DNA of 64,000 nt from Actinacidiphila cocklensis (GTDB lineage Bacteria; Actinomycetota; Actinomycetes; Streptomycetales; Streptomycetaceae), in NCBI RefSeq assembly GCF_907177275.1, contig NZ_CAJSLV010000046.1, positions 62,001 to 126,000 on the forward strand, in the 5' to 3' direction. The stretch's first letter is position 1. Each line of letters starts with the position of its first letter. The translations under genes were made by a program, and so were the position numbers. The notes below the pieces were generated by a model. The model was not told the DNA's origin, searched no databases, and saw only the letters and a program-made list of their open reading frames with translations. Of the stretch, positions 42,266 through 50,220 are shown in pieces.

Positions 42266-42618
42266 CCGCCGTACAGCTGCGGTTCCCCGCGGTCGTCGAG
42301 GGCACGGTCGACCCGGCCAGCGGGGAGCGGGCGAAGGCCCGCGGGATGCGCCAGGCCGCCGGCGCGACCCCGCCGCCGTGGGCCGACGCCTGCGACGCCG
42401 CGATCCGAGTACTGGCCGCCCGGGGCGTCGAGTTCCAGGCCGCGGACCTCATCGCCGAGGGCCTGGTCGACGAGCCCGTCAGCCCGTCGCAGTGGGGGCC
42501 GCGGTTCCAGGCCGCAGCCCGCGATGGCGTCATCGAGGCCGCCGGGGTGGCCCGCTCCAAGCGGGCCACGGTCCGCGCGTCGCTGTGCCTGGTCTGGCGC
42601 GGGACGGGGGCGGCATGA
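42262..42618 (+). CDS. Early-region hypothetical protein
   Basis: This encodes 118 residues from GTG 42262. The central region WADACDAAIRVLAARGVEFQAADLIAEGLVDEPVSPSQWGPRFQAAARDGVIEAAGVARSKRATVRASLCLVWRG looks like a small winged-helix: phage proteins of this shape are often DnaT/replication accessory or transcription factors. The family is uncertain. It is coupled to neighbours. Confidence 0.6.
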   Translation: MTAVQLRFPAVVEGTVDPASGERAKARGMRQAAGATPPPWADACDAAIRVLAARGVEFQAADLIAEGLVDEPVSPSQWGPRFQAAARDGVIEAAGVARSKRATVRASLCLVWRGTGAA

Positions 42619-42905
42619 AGCGCCGTCTGTCGCCCCCGTGCCAGACCCCGGAGCCGCGGCACTCCCTGACCCGGGCGCGGCTGTACCCGTCCGGCTGGGA
42701 GTGCGACCGGCACGCCCCGTGGGCGCGGAAGGGCCTGCCCGAGCCCCTGCCGGGTCCCGGCTGGCCGTCCGCCGCCTGGACCACTCCGGCCGGGCAGGGC
42801 GTCGCCTCGCTGATCGACGAGCGGGCCATCGCCCGCGGCAAGCGCCGAGCCTCCCAGACCGACTACCGCGCCGCCCAGGCCGCGGTCACCTCGAAGGGCC
42901 GCTGA
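42615..42905 (+). CDS. Small basic hypothetical protein
   Basis: This encodes 96 residues, rich in Arg/Pro/Trp, with single Cys residues at CQTPEPRH and ECDRHAPW. No domain is recognised. Its ATG overlaps the preceding stop (ATGA) and its stop overlaps the next start (TGATG), so expression as part of the operon is likely. Confidence 0.55.
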   Translation: MKRRLSPPCQTPEPRHSLTRARLYPSGWECDRHAPWARKGLPEPLPGPGWPSAAWTTPAGQGVASLIDERAIARGKRRASQTDYRAAQAAVTSKGR

Positions 42906-43351
42906 TGGACACCAACACCGCATCCGACCTCGTCATGGAAGCGCTGGCCCACGCCGTCGCCGGCGACGCCGACGAGGCCACCGTCGCGCTTATGACGCTC
43001 GGCCAGCAGGGCGACGGGAACCTCATGTACGGCGTCTGCTGCGCCCTGGCCTCCGCCGGAGAGCACGGGCTCCGCACCGTCTACGGCGACCGCGCGCCCC
43101 GCCGCGAGAACGGCGACATGTGGGTCATGCAGGAGCTGGCGCCGAGCTCGCTGAGCGAGGACCCGCCGAAGGCGTTCGCGATGCGGTTCGTCGTCGCCTA
43201 CGCCAACCGAGACATGCCCGCCTGCCTGGCCCTCTACGAGGCCGCGTTCAAGGCGAGCGACGAGGAGTACGCCGACTCGATCTGCGCACTGCTGGCCGAA
43301 GTCGCCGGGGTTCTCCGGCTTGCCCGCGAGCAGCGCGAGAAGCGCACCTGA
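42905..43351 (+). CDS. Helical hypothetical protein
   Basis: This encodes 148 residues with a largely alpha-helical, repeat-like composition (VMEALAHAVAGDADEATVALMTLGQQGDGNLMYGVCCALASAGEHG; YANRDMPACLALYEAAFKASDEEYADSICALLAEVAGVL). It reads like paired helical hairpins. It is conserved in type among Streptomyces mobile elements; function is unknown. Confidence 0.62.
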   Translation: MDTNTASDLVMEALAHAVAGDADEATVALMTLGQQGDGNLMYGVCCALASAGEHGLRTVYGDRAPRRENGDMWVMQELAPSSLSEDPPKAFAMRFVVAYANRDMPACLALYEAAFKASDEEYADSICALLAEVAGVLRLAREQREKRT

Positions 43352-43431
43352 CCGGTCCGGGGGCGGCTGGTCACCAGATCGCCGCCCCCGGACGCACCAC
43401 CGCACCTGCCCCGCTGAACGAAGGACAGCTG

Positions 43432-44295
43432 TTGAGCATCGACGCCATGCACTGGGTGTGGACACACTCCCAGGCCAAGGGGAACGCCCGGTTGGCGTTG
43501 CTGGCTGTCGCCGACAAGGCGCCGGGGCCTGACTGCGTCGTCCGTATGGGCACCACCGAGTTCCGGCAGCGCCTGAATGCGTCGAAGTCCGCGGTCGTCG
43601 TCGCGGTCGACAAGGCGATCGAGACGGGCGAGTTGGAGATCGTCGAGCCTGCCGTCGGGAGCCGCGCCGCGGCGTACCGGCTGCCTCGCGCAGTCGGTTA
43701 CGTCCGCCCGACGCCCGGCGCTAGGGGTCCGGAATCCGGACCGGTAATCGCCGCCCAGGGGTCCGGAATCCGGACCGGTAGCGATGACGAGGGGTCCGGA
43801 ATCGAGACCCCTAACGATTCGGTTAGGGGTCCGGAATCAGGACCGGGGGGGTCCGGAATCCGGACCCCTTTGGGTCCGGATTCCGGACCCCTCTACCAAA
43901 CCACTCCTACCAGGAGTGGTAGCAAGCAAGCTGGAGAGCCCGCCGCGCCCGACCTCGGCCCTGGGATCCCAGAGGCCTCCCGCCCGCTGGTCGACTCGAT
44001 CACCGCCGCCGGCGTCGTCGTCCGCTGGAACCTCAGCAGTGCCGAATGGTTCACCGTCGAAGCGCTCATCAAGCGCTCCGGCGCCCCGGCCCTCGCCGCC
44101 TACGCGCAGCAGCAGGCCGCCCGCCGGGAGATCACCTACGCCCGGTACTTCCTGCCCGGCTGGCGCGAACTGCCGCCGCTGCCCGCCGCCTCGGCCTTCG
44201 GGCCTGACGGCGACGTGATTCCGCTCACCGGCCGGCCGCGCACCCGTGCCGAGCAGGCCGCTGACTTCTACCGCAACGCCGCCCAGAAGGGCTGA
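43432..44295 (+). CDS. Replication-initiator-like helix-turn-helix protein containing iterons
   Basis: This encodes 287 residues from TTG 43432, preceded by GAAGGACAGC; ATG 43447 is the alternative. The N-terminal winged-helix (HWVWTHSQAKGNARLALLAVADKAPG, MGTTEFRQRLNASKSAVVVAVDKAIETGELEIV) resembles phage replication/helix-turn-helix_36 proteins. The middle (about residues 97-153) is encoded by a palindromic repeat array giving GPESGP/GSGIRT peptides. The C-terminal helical domain (ITYARYFLPGWRELPPLP) is like that of phage replisome organisers. The arrangement recalls lambda gene O, where origin iterons lie inside the initiator gene. Confidence 0.72.
   Translation: MSIDAMHWVWTHSQAKGNARLALLAVADKAPGPDCVVRMGTTEFRQRLNASKSAVVVAVDKAIETGELEIVEPAVGSRAAAYRLPRAVGYVRPTPGARGPESGPVIAAQGSGIRTGSDDEGSGIETPNDSVRGPESGPGGSGIRTPLGPDSGPLYQTTPTRSGSKQAGEPAAPDLGPGIPEASRPLVDSITAAGVVVRWNLSSAEWFTVEALIKRSGAPALAAYAQQQAARREITYARYFLPGWRELPPLPAASAFGPDGDVIPLTGRPRTRAEQAADFYRNAAQKG
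43724..43890. repeat. Six palindromic iterons, putative replication origin
   Basis: Six copies of GGGGTCCGGAATCCGGACC or close variants start at 43724, 43758, 43791, 43826, 43848 and 43872 (the last reads GATTCC). Start-to-start distances of 34, 33, 35, 22 and 24 bp approximate three, three, three, two and two helical turns, so all copies face one side of the DNA. They lie inside the initiator-like gene. An inverted repeat CCACTCCTACCAGGAGTGG follows at 43901. Confidence 0.8.
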
Positions 44296-44298
44296 GCC

Positions 44299-44976
44299 AT
44301 GACCCGTGACCAGATCATTGCGCTGCTGGCCTACGCCGCGCGCCTCGACCCCCGCACCGCCCCCACCAACCAGGCGGAGGCGGACGACCGCCTCGACCAG
44401 TGGCGCGACCTGCTTTCCGATGTGCCGCCGACCGGCGCCCGCGGATGGGACGCCGCCCACATCGTCCGCCAGCACATCGCGTCGTCGCCGTACCCGATCA
44501 TCCCCGCCGACATCGCCCGCGCCTGGCACACCCACCGCAAGGACGCCATCGGCCGGCACACCGACCCGGCGCCCGCCGCCGACCCCGACAATCCACAGCT
44601 GTGGATGACCGCGCTGCGCGCTGACCGGGCCGCCGTCGCCACCGGCGAGACCGGCCCCGCCGGGCACCGCGCCGCCCTCGGCGGCCGCCCGCCCCTCGCC
44701 GCCCTCACCGGCGCCATCGGCCGCGGCCCCGGCTATATCCCGCCCGGCGCCCGCCAGCAGCTCGCCCAGACCCTGCCCGGTCGCGCCGCCCGCGAGACCG
44801 CGGTCGCCACCGGCGACCCCGACGCGCTGACCGTGCTCTGCCCCTGGTGCAAGTCCGGCCCCGGTGCCGCCTGCCAGCGCGGCGGACGCCCCGGCGCCGG
44901 CCGCGCCATGGCCACACCCCACCCCAGCCGCACCGAGGCCGCGCACGCCGCCGTCAGCGCCCAGGAGGCGTCATGA
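44299..44976 (+). CDS. Replication-associated zinc-finger protein
   Basis: This encodes 225 residues. The N-terminal region (MTRDQIIALLAYAARLDPRTAPTNQAEADDRLDQWRDLLSDVP, AAHIVRQHIASSPYPIIPADIARAW) has the helical form seen in phage helicase-loader/DnaB-interacting proteins that follow initiator genes. The C-terminal CPWCKSGPGAACQRGG is a zinc-binding motif. It lies 4 bp after the initiator-like gene. The helicase-loader role is an inference from order and shape. Confidence 0.68.
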   Translation: MTRDQIIALLAYAARLDPRTAPTNQAEADDRLDQWRDLLSDVPPTGARGWDAAHIVRQHIASSPYPIIPADIARAWHTHRKDAIGRHTDPAPAADPDNPQLWMTALRADRAAVATGETGPAGHRAALGGRPPLAALTGAIGRGPGYIPPGARQQLAQTLPGRAARETAVATGDPDALTVLCPWCKSGPGAACQRGGRPGAGRAMATPHPSRTEAAHAAVSAQEAS

Positions 44977-46706
44977 AGTCATCCACGAAGAAGAGCCGCA
45001 CGGCCGCGCACCGGCCGGCCGTTCGGCGGCGCCGGTTCCGACACGACGACCACACCGCGGTCGACCTGTTCTCCGGGTTCGGGGGCTTCACCCAGGCCGC
45101 CAAAAGGGCCGGGTTCACCACGATCATGGCCGCGAACCACAACGCCTACAAGGTCGAGGTCCACGAGGCGAACCACCCCGACGCCGAGCACTGGATCGCC
45201 GACCTGGTCGACCCGGACGCCGCGGACTACCACTCCGCCCGGGACCTTCCCGCCGCCGACCTGCTGCTCGCCGGCGTGAGCTGCGTCAACCACTCGCAGG
45301 CCAACACCCAGAAGGCCTACCAGCAGAGCCTGTCCCTGTTCGACCTGGACGACCCCGACTTCGAGGAGAGGGTCACCCGGAGCGAGAGGGACAGGGCCAC
45401 GGCGAACTGCGTCCTGCACTACGCCGCCCAGCACCACCCGAGGCTGATCCTCATCGAGTGCACCACCGAACTCACCTCGTGGGGCCCGGCGATCCCCAAC
45501 AAGCCGAAGATCGGCGACGGCAGCACCTACCGGTGGTGGCTCAAGCAGTTCGACCTCCTCAACTACGACCACCGGGTGCTGTACCTCAACTCCCAGTTCT
45601 TCGGTGTGCCGCAGTCCCGCGACCGGCTATACATCGCGTTCTGGGACAAGTCTCTGCCCGCACCCGACCTCGACCACCGGCCCGTGTCGCGGTGCCACCA
45701 CTGCGACAAGGACGTCGAAGCGGTGTGGACGTGGAAGACCGGCATCCCGCCGACCGGGTCAGTGCGCTACGGCAAGCAGTACGAGTACCGGTGCCCGTCC
45801 TGCCGCACCCCCGTGGTCCCGCCGATGACGCCTTCGCTGGTCGCCCTCGACCTGAGCGACCTGGGCATCCGCATCGGTGACAAGCCGATCAAGGAGTTCA
45901 CGGACAAGAAGACCGGCATCGTCACCAGGGGGCCGCTCGCTCCCGCCACGATGGCCCGCGCGGAGCGCTGCCGTCAGCGGTTCGCAGACTTCCCCGCGGT
46001 GCTGATGCCCGCCAAGGCCGTGCACGGCTCCGAGCGGCACCCCTGGCAGCCCATGTCGACGCAGACCAGCCAACAGGAGACGTCGATCCTTTCGACCGGA
46101 CCGCTGGTCCAGTCGCTGTGGAACCAGGACCCCGCCACTGGCCTGGCCACGCCAATAGCGATCGCCGTAGACAACTACCAGGGCACCCCCCGTGGGGCCG
46201 GTGAGCCGCTGCCCACCCAGGTCGGCTCGGAGACCCTCGCCGTGGTGAGCAGCGGCGTCGTCCCCTACCGGCAGAACACGGTGCCCACCATTCACAGCGA
46301 GGCGATGCCCACGTTCACCTCGGACCAGATCCCGGGGCTCCTCACCGCCGCCAGCTGGTACAAGCAGAACGGCTCCACGGGGAACGAGACCGCGCCGCAC
46401 CCGCTCACCGACCCCCTCGGCACCATCACCGCCCACGACACCACAGCGCTGCTCATGGCCCAGTGGCGGGCCGCTCTGCGGGATCTGCCGCTAGAGGACT
46501 GCTACTTCCGGATGATGCGGGCGTACGAGGTCGGCCGCGGCTGCGGCTTCGACGTCGACTTCCCCGGCCACGAAGGCACCTTCATCGTCTGGGGATCCGC
46601 CCGGAACCAGGTCGACGGGTTCGGCAACGCCGTATCCGAGCAGGTCGGCGACTGGCTCGCATCCCAACTTCGGGCCACCCTCCACACCGCCAGGGACGCG
46701 GCATGA
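44973..46706 (+). CDS. Atypical C5-cytosine DNA methyltransferase
   Basis: This encodes 577 residues from ATG 44973, with SD AGGAGG. Motif I is DLFSGFGGF at about residue 30, motif VI is ILIECTTEL (about 160), motif VIII is FFGVPQSRDRLYIAF (about 209) and motif X is GFGNAVSEQV near the C-terminus. The catalytic motif IV, normally PCQ-x-FS, reads AGVSCVNHSQAN (about 103). A zinc ribbon (CHHC...CPSC, about 241-277) is inserted after motif VIII. The Cys is kept, so it may be active, perhaps protecting element DNA from restriction; the changed loop leaves the chemistry open. Confidence 0.88.
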   Translation: MKSSTKKSRTAAHRPAVRRRRFRHDDHTAVDLFSGFGGFTQAAKRAGFTTIMAANHNAYKVEVHEANHPDAEHWIADLVDPDAADYHSARDLPAADLLLAGVSCVNHSQANTQKAYQQSLSLFDLDDPDFEERVTRSERDRATANCVLHYAAQHHPRLILIECTTELTSWGPAIPNKPKIGDGSTYRWWLKQFDLLNYDHRVLYLNSQFFGVPQSRDRLYIAFWDKSLPAPDLDHRPVSRCHHCDKDVEAVWTWKTGIPPTGSVRYGKQYEYRCPSCRTPVVPPMTPSLVALDLSDLGIRIGDKPIKEFTDKKTGIVTRGPLAPATMARAERCRQRFADFPAVLMPAKAVHGSERHPWQPMSTQTSQQETSILSTGPLVQSLWNQDPATGLATPIAIAVDNYQGTPRGAGEPLPTQVGSETLAVVSSGVVPYRQNTVPTIHSEAMPTFTSDQIPGLLTAASWYKQNGSTGNETAPHPLTDPLGTITAHDTTALLMAQWRAALRDLPLEDCYFRMMRAYEVGRGCGFDVDFPGHEGTFIVWGSARNQVDGFGNAVSEQVGDWLASQLRATLHTARDAA

Positions 46707-46897
46707 CAACCGCCTTGCCCGCGATCCCCGCCGCCGCCGTCGCCGTCATCGCCGCCGCGCTCGAGGACCACCGGCTCACCGCCGACCCGGTCACCGACAC
46801 CCCGCACGCCGCCGCCGAGGACATCGCGCTGTACCTCGCCAGCAGCGGCTACGCCCTCGTGCCCGCCAGCGAGACCGGGGCGGGAGGTGCGCGGTGA
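46703..46897 (+). CDS. Small hypothetical protein
   Basis: This encodes 64 residues, Ala-rich and helical (PAAAVAVIAAALEDHRLTADPVTDTPHAAAEDIALYLASSGYALVP). It overlaps the methyltransferase stop (ATGA) and the next start (GTGA). No family is recognised. Confidence 0.6.
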   Translation: MTTALPAIPAAAVAVIAAALEDHRLTADPVTDTPHAAAEDIALYLASSGYALVPASETGAGGAR

Positions 46898-47292
46898 CCC
46901 CGCGGGAGCGCCGCGCGGCCCTTCAGGTGGCTGCCCGCGCCGTCAACACGGCGGAGTGCCTGGACCTGCTGCGCATGCTCGGGCTGGCCCCGATGGCGGA
47001 GCAAGGGAGCGAGCGCCGAGGCGGGATCGCGCCCGACGCCTCCGCGGGGCACCAGCGGGGATGTCGCTGCGATGCCTGCAAGGCCGCTGCGGCAGCGCGG
47101 TCCGCGGCGTGGCGCGACAAGGTCCACGGCGACGCTGAGGCCGCCGACCGGGCCGGCCACGGCAAGCAGGGCACGTACAAGAACTACGGCTGTCGCTGCG
47201 ATCGGTGTCTCGCCGCCCACGACGCCCACCTCGCCGCCCGCCGGGCGCGGCGCGCAACCCGCGCCGCCGACGGCACGGCGGTGCCCCGGTGA
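46894..47292 (+). CDS. Protein with duplicated GCRCDxC zinc-binding motif
   Basis: This encodes 132 residues from GTG 46894. Two copies of a metal-binding module occur, HQRGCRCDACKAAAAARSAAWR and KNYGCRCDRCLAAHDAHLAARR, each followed by a basic helix. Such Cys clusters occur in small actinophage and plasmid DNA-binding proteins. A nucleic-acid-binding role is inferred. Confidence 0.65.
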   Translation: MTPRERRAALQVAARAVNTAECLDLLRMLGLAPMAEQGSERRGGIAPDASAGHQRGCRCDACKAAAAARSAAWRDKVHGDAEAADRAGHGKQGTYKNYGCRCDRCLAAHDAHLAARRARRATRAADGTAVPR

Positions 47293-47363
47293 GCGCCGCC
47301 GTGTGCCGGGGCTGGTTCCCCGGCGGCAGCGAAGAGCCTGAGCCCGACCAGGAGCAGCGGTGA
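47289..47363 (+). CDS. Very short coupled ORF (24 residues)
   Basis: GTG 47289 overlaps the preceding stop and its own stop overlaps the next GTG, so it bridges two coupled genes. The product, starting VSAAVCRGWFPGG, has no recognisable feature. It may serve only to carry ribosomes to the next gene. Confidence 0.3.
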   Translation: MSAAVCRGWFPGGSEEPEPDQEQR

Positions 47364-47536
47364 AGCGGCGCCGGTACGGCCGGCGTCGCAGCTGCGGCCA
47401 CAAGGTCGCGCACACCAGCCAGGCCGCCGCCGCGCACCGCGACGCACTTCTAGACCTCGGCGCCACCAGCCTCACCGTCTACCGCTGCCGGTACTGCGGC
47501 CACCTTCGCGTTGGCCACCGATCCAAGACCCGCTGA
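47360..47536 (+). CDS. Small zinc-ribbon protein
   Basis: This encodes 58 residues from GTG 47360. Ligands are visible as RSCGHKVAH and YRCRYCGHLRVGH in a strongly basic chain. SD CAGGAGCAGC precedes the start. A nucleic-acid-binding role is likely, but no named family was recognised. Confidence 0.6.
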   Translation: MKRRRYGRRRSCGHKVAHTSQAAAAHRDALLDLGATSLTVYRCRYCGHLRVGHRSKTR

Positions 47537-47552
47537 ACCACCAGGAGAACCC

Positions 47553-48167
47553 GTGCCCTGCGAGATGTGCGACCGCCCCGCCGGCGCCGACTACCTGTGC
47601 GCCCGGTGCACGGCCGACCTCGGCCTGCGCCTGGGCCAGCTGCCCGCGCTCTACGCCGCGCTCGGCAGCATGCTCGCGCCCGGCCGGACCGCGGACGGCG
47701 GACGTGGCGCCACCCTCGTCGAGGCGCCCGCGCCTGCCCGGCTCGACGTCGTCGACCAGCGGGCCGAGTTCGGCGTGCTGGAGGTGTGGGCGCGGGCGCT
47801 CGCGGCCGACCGGGCCGTGCCCGTCGCCGTTCCGGGCGCTGACGACCTCGGCGCCCGGGCCACCGCGGCCTGCGCGGCACTGGGCGCCGCGGTCGACTGG
47901 ATCGCGAGCAGTTGGCCGGCGGCGGGCGACTGCGCGGGCGAAGTGCGCGGGCTGTTCGACGGCGCGCGGTCCGTGGTCGGCGCGGGCGACCTGCCCGCGC
48001 GGATGGGCCGCTGCCCGCGCCTGGTGCACGGCGCGGCGTGCGGGGCGGAGTTGCTGCTGCCGCAGGGCCAGCAGGTGCTGCGGTGCGGCTGGTGCGGGGC
48101 CACGTACCCGCCGGGCGTGTGGGCCGCACTGCGCGTCGCGCAGCGCGACCTGGCCGCCGCATTGTAA
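47553..48167 (+). CDS. Zinc-ribbon hypothetical protein
   Basis: This encodes 204 residues from GTG 47553, with SD CCAGGAG. The N-terminal CEMCDRPAGADYLCARCTADL zinc ribbon and a second C-terminal one (CPRLVHGAACG...LRCGWCGATYPP) flank a helical middle (DDLGARATAACAALGAAVDWIA). Paired zinc ribbons of this layout are common in Streptomyces prophage and ICE genes of unknown role. It ends the first early transcription unit; a new promoter follows. Confidence 0.68.
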   Translation: MPCEMCDRPAGADYLCARCTADLGLRLGQLPALYAALGSMLAPGRTADGGRGATLVEAPAPARLDVVDQRAEFGVLEVWARALAADRAVPVAVPGADDLGARATAACAALGAAVDWIASSWPAAGDCAGEVRGLFDGARSVVGAGDLPARMGRCPRLVHGAACGAELLLPQGQQVLRCGWCGATYPPGVWAALRVAQRDLAAAL

Positions 48168-48176
48168 GCGACCCTG

Positions 48177-48205
48177 TTGACACCGTATGCGGGGCTGCTT
48201 ACAGT
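48177..48205 (+). promoter_or_regulatory. Strong sigma70-type promoter
   Basis: A perfect -35 TTGACA (48177-48182), a 17-bp spacer and a -10 TACAGT (48200-48205) are followed by an AAGGAGGGAC ribosome-binding site before GTG 48242. It is one of the clearest promoters in the element. Confidence 0.85.
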
Positions 48206-48241
48206 GGAGGTCCCACCACCACTTCCGGTACAAGGAGGGAC

Positions 48242-48457
48242 GTGACCACGTGGAGAGAGCGCCATGACGCCGCCGTAGCAGACCAGTCGGCCGCCTGGGC
48301 CAAGTACCTCGACGCCACCCAGAAGCGCGGAAAGGCGCTCCAGGACGGCGTCACCGAACTCGGCTCGCAGGCCGCAGTCGCCCGAGACCTCGGGGTCAGC
48401 CGGGCGATCGTCAATCGGGCCATCAAGGCGCTGGAGCGCAAGCAACAGCAGCCATAA
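48242..48457 (+). CDS. Small helix-turn-helix protein
   Basis: This encodes 71 residues from GTG 48242, with SD AAGGAGGGA. The C-terminal half is a helix-turn-helix: GSQAAVARDLGVSRAIVNRAIKALERK. It is controlled by the strong promoter at 48177 and heads the second early gene cluster leading to the conjugation module, so it may be a local regulator. Confidence 0.7.
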   Translation: MTTWRERHDAAVADQSAAWAKYLDATQKRGKALQDGVTELGSQAAVARDLGVSRAIVNRAIKALERKQQQP

Positions 48458-48546
48458 CCCACAACTGAAGACGGCCCCAGCCGGGGCTCCTACACCCCGG
48501 CCAGGGCCTAACCGAACACCTTGACATCACCAAGGAGACGGCTGAC

Positions 48547-48699
48547 ATGGATCTTTCCATGCCCGCGGGCACGCCCGCACCCCCGCCCCGGCGCCTCGTC
48601 GCCGCCGGCGTCATCCGCCGCACCGGCGGCCGCACCCTGCGCATCACCGCCACCCAGGCCGGCGTCACCGGCAGCATCCGCCCGGCAGGCGCGCGATGA
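48547..48699 (+). CDS. Small hypothetical protein
   Basis: This encodes 50 residues (MDLSMPAGTPAPPPRRLV...), basic, with RRTGGRTLRITATQAG suggesting a short beta-hairpin. GGAGACGGCTGAC precedes the ATG, and the stop overlaps the following ATG (ATGA). No family is recognised. Confidence 0.5.
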   Translation: MDLSMPAGTPAPPPRRLVAAGVIRRTGGRTLRITATQAGVTGSIRPAGAR

Positions 48700-49208
48700 C
48701 CGATCGCCCCGACCCGCTGGCGTCCGCAATCCACACCGCGCTCTCCCAGCCGGAGCCCAGCGGAGCCGAGTGCTACCTCTGCGGCAACCAGGCCGGCCCG
48801 TGGCTCCCGGACCCGTCCGGTACGACCTGGCCCTCTGGCGCCCGGATGCTGATCTGCTCGCGCCGCTGCCTCAACGAGCCGACCGAGACCACCGAGCACG
48901 CCGCCGCGAAGGACACCCGCACCGCGGGCGAGTCCACGTTGTCCAGCGACCTGCTCGCCGCGATCCGCGACGCCGTCCACCTGCCGCTGCCCAGCACCGC
49001 CGACGTCGACGACCACGCCTGGCAACAGCTGATGCACCGGCGCCTCATCGACCTGCACGCCGTGCTGTCCGTCGCACTGCACCCGGACTACGTCGCCAGC
49101 CTGGACCCGGCCGCCCTGGCCGCGGACATCCGCGCCCGCACCGCCGCCGCCCCGGTCACCTACACCCTGTGGCAGCCCGCCGCCCTGGGCGGGGGTGAGG
49201 GCCAGTGA
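48696..49208 (+). CDS. Hypothetical protein with Cys cluster
   Basis: This encodes 170 residues. CYLCGNQAG...LICSRRCLNE is a likely zinc site. The C-terminal helical part (DDHAWQQLMHRRLIDLHAVLSVALHPDY) has no recognised family. It is coupled to both neighbours through 4-bp overlaps. Confidence 0.62.
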   Translation: MTDRPDPLASAIHTALSQPEPSGAECYLCGNQAGPWLPDPSGTTWPSGARMLICSRRCLNEPTETTEHAAAKDTRTAGESTLSSDLLAAIRDAVHLPLPSTADVDDHAWQQLMHRRLIDLHAVLSVALHPDYVASLDPAALAADIRARTAAAPVTYTLWQPAALGGGEGQ

Positions 49209-49399
49209 AGAGCCTCGTGCTCGGCCTCCTGCTCGCCCTGGCCGCGGTGTTCCCGCACCTGGCCGGGCAGGCCGCCGCCCTCATTCCCGCGGCCGCCGTC
49301 TGGGCGGCCGGACAGCCCGCCCTGGTCGCCTTCACCGCCGGCGCCATCGCCCGGCCCTGGCTGGCCCGGCACGTGCCCTTCCGCGGAGGTGGCCGATGA
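49205..49399 (+). CDS. Small Spd-like membrane protein
   Basis: This encodes 64 residues from GTG 49205. Two hydrophobic helices (LVLGLLLALAAVFPHLAG; LIPAAAVWAAGQPALVAFTAGAIA) with a basic C-terminus resemble small spread (Spd) proteins of Streptomyces conjugative elements, which sit just before DUF2637 and traB genes. Confidence 0.6.
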   Translation: MKSLVLGLLLALAAVFPHLAGQAAALIPAAAVWAAGQPALVAFTAGAIARPWLARHVPFRGGGR

Positions 49400-50220
49400 A
49401 GGCCCGCGACTGGACCGCGCTCGGTGCGGTCACCGCCACGGTGCTGCTCACCGGCTTCGCCTTCTGGCTGTCCTACGAGCACCTGCACGACGTGTCCGCC
49501 GGCCACGGGCTGACCAGCTCCCGGGCCTGGGCCTGGCCCGCCTGCCTCGACCTGTTCATCGTCATCGGTGAACTGCTGATGCTCCGCGCCTCGCTCGCCC
49601 GAGGTGGCATGGACTGGTGGGCCGTCGGCTTGATGGTCACCGGGTCCGGCGGCTCGATCGCCCTCAACGTCGCCGGCGTCGGGAAGGACGCGCCGACCCT
49701 CACCTACGTGGTCGCCGCCGTCCCGCCGGTGGCCGCACTGCTCGCCTTCGGCGCCCTGATGCGACAGGTCCACGACCACCTTGCCGTCGAGGCGGAACCG
49801 TTCGCGACCGCCGCGGAACTGACCGCGGTTCCGCCGGAACCGGCACCGGAACCGATCACCCTCGAACGTGTCGAGATCGCGCCCCCCGTGGCCGCCCGCC
49901 AGGCGCCGCCGCTCGTATTCGGCCCTGTCGTCCCCGTCGCGGAACTCCTCGCCGGAACCGGCCCCGAGCAGGCCGAACCCCGCCACCTCGCCGAGCCGGT
50001 ACCCCGCCCGGAACGGACGGAGCCGGAGGCGGAACCGAAGCCGGAACCGGCCGAGGTTCCGCCCGGCGTCAGCGTCGAGCACGTCACCCTCGCGCAGCTC
50101 TGGCTCAAGTCCGATCCGAAGCTCACCGGAACCGCCATCGGAACCCGCCTCGGAACCTCCGACAGCTACGGCCGCCGCGTCCGCCGCGCCGCCCTCGAAC
50201 TCGCAGGAGCGTCGTCATGA
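49396..50220 (+). CDS. DUF2637 transfer-associated membrane/DNA-binding protein
   Basis: This encodes 274 residues. Four N-terminal helices (LGAVTATVLLTGFAFWLSYEHLHDVSAGHGL...WAWPACLDLFIVIGELLMLRASL) form the DUF2637 domain. A Pro/Glu-rich linker of PEPAPEP/EPEAEPKPEPAE units follows, ending in a C-terminal helix-turn-helix (VTLAQLWLKSDPKLTGTAIGTRLGTSDSYGRRVRRAALEL). DUF2637 proteins are a marker of actinomycete integrative conjugative elements and plasmids, next to spd and traB genes, as here. Confidence 0.88.
   Translation: MKARDWTALGAVTATVLLTGFAFWLSYEHLHDVSAGHGLTSSRAWAWPACLDLFIVIGELLMLRASLARGGMDWWAVGLMVTGSGGSIALNVAGVGKDAPTLTYVVAAVPPVAALLAFGALMRQVHDHLAVEAEPFATAAELTAVPPEPAPEPITLERVEIAPPVAARQAPPLVFGPVVPVAELLAGTGPEQAEPRHLAEPVPRPERTEPEAEPKPEPAEVPPGVSVEHVTLAQLWLKSDPKLTGTAIGTRLGTSDSYGRRVRRAALELAGASS

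Noticed and set aside
43724..43890. CRISPR array
   Set aside because: Repeats are short palindromes with 3-16 bp gaps, lie inside an open reading frame and have no cas genes nearby; iterons explain them better.
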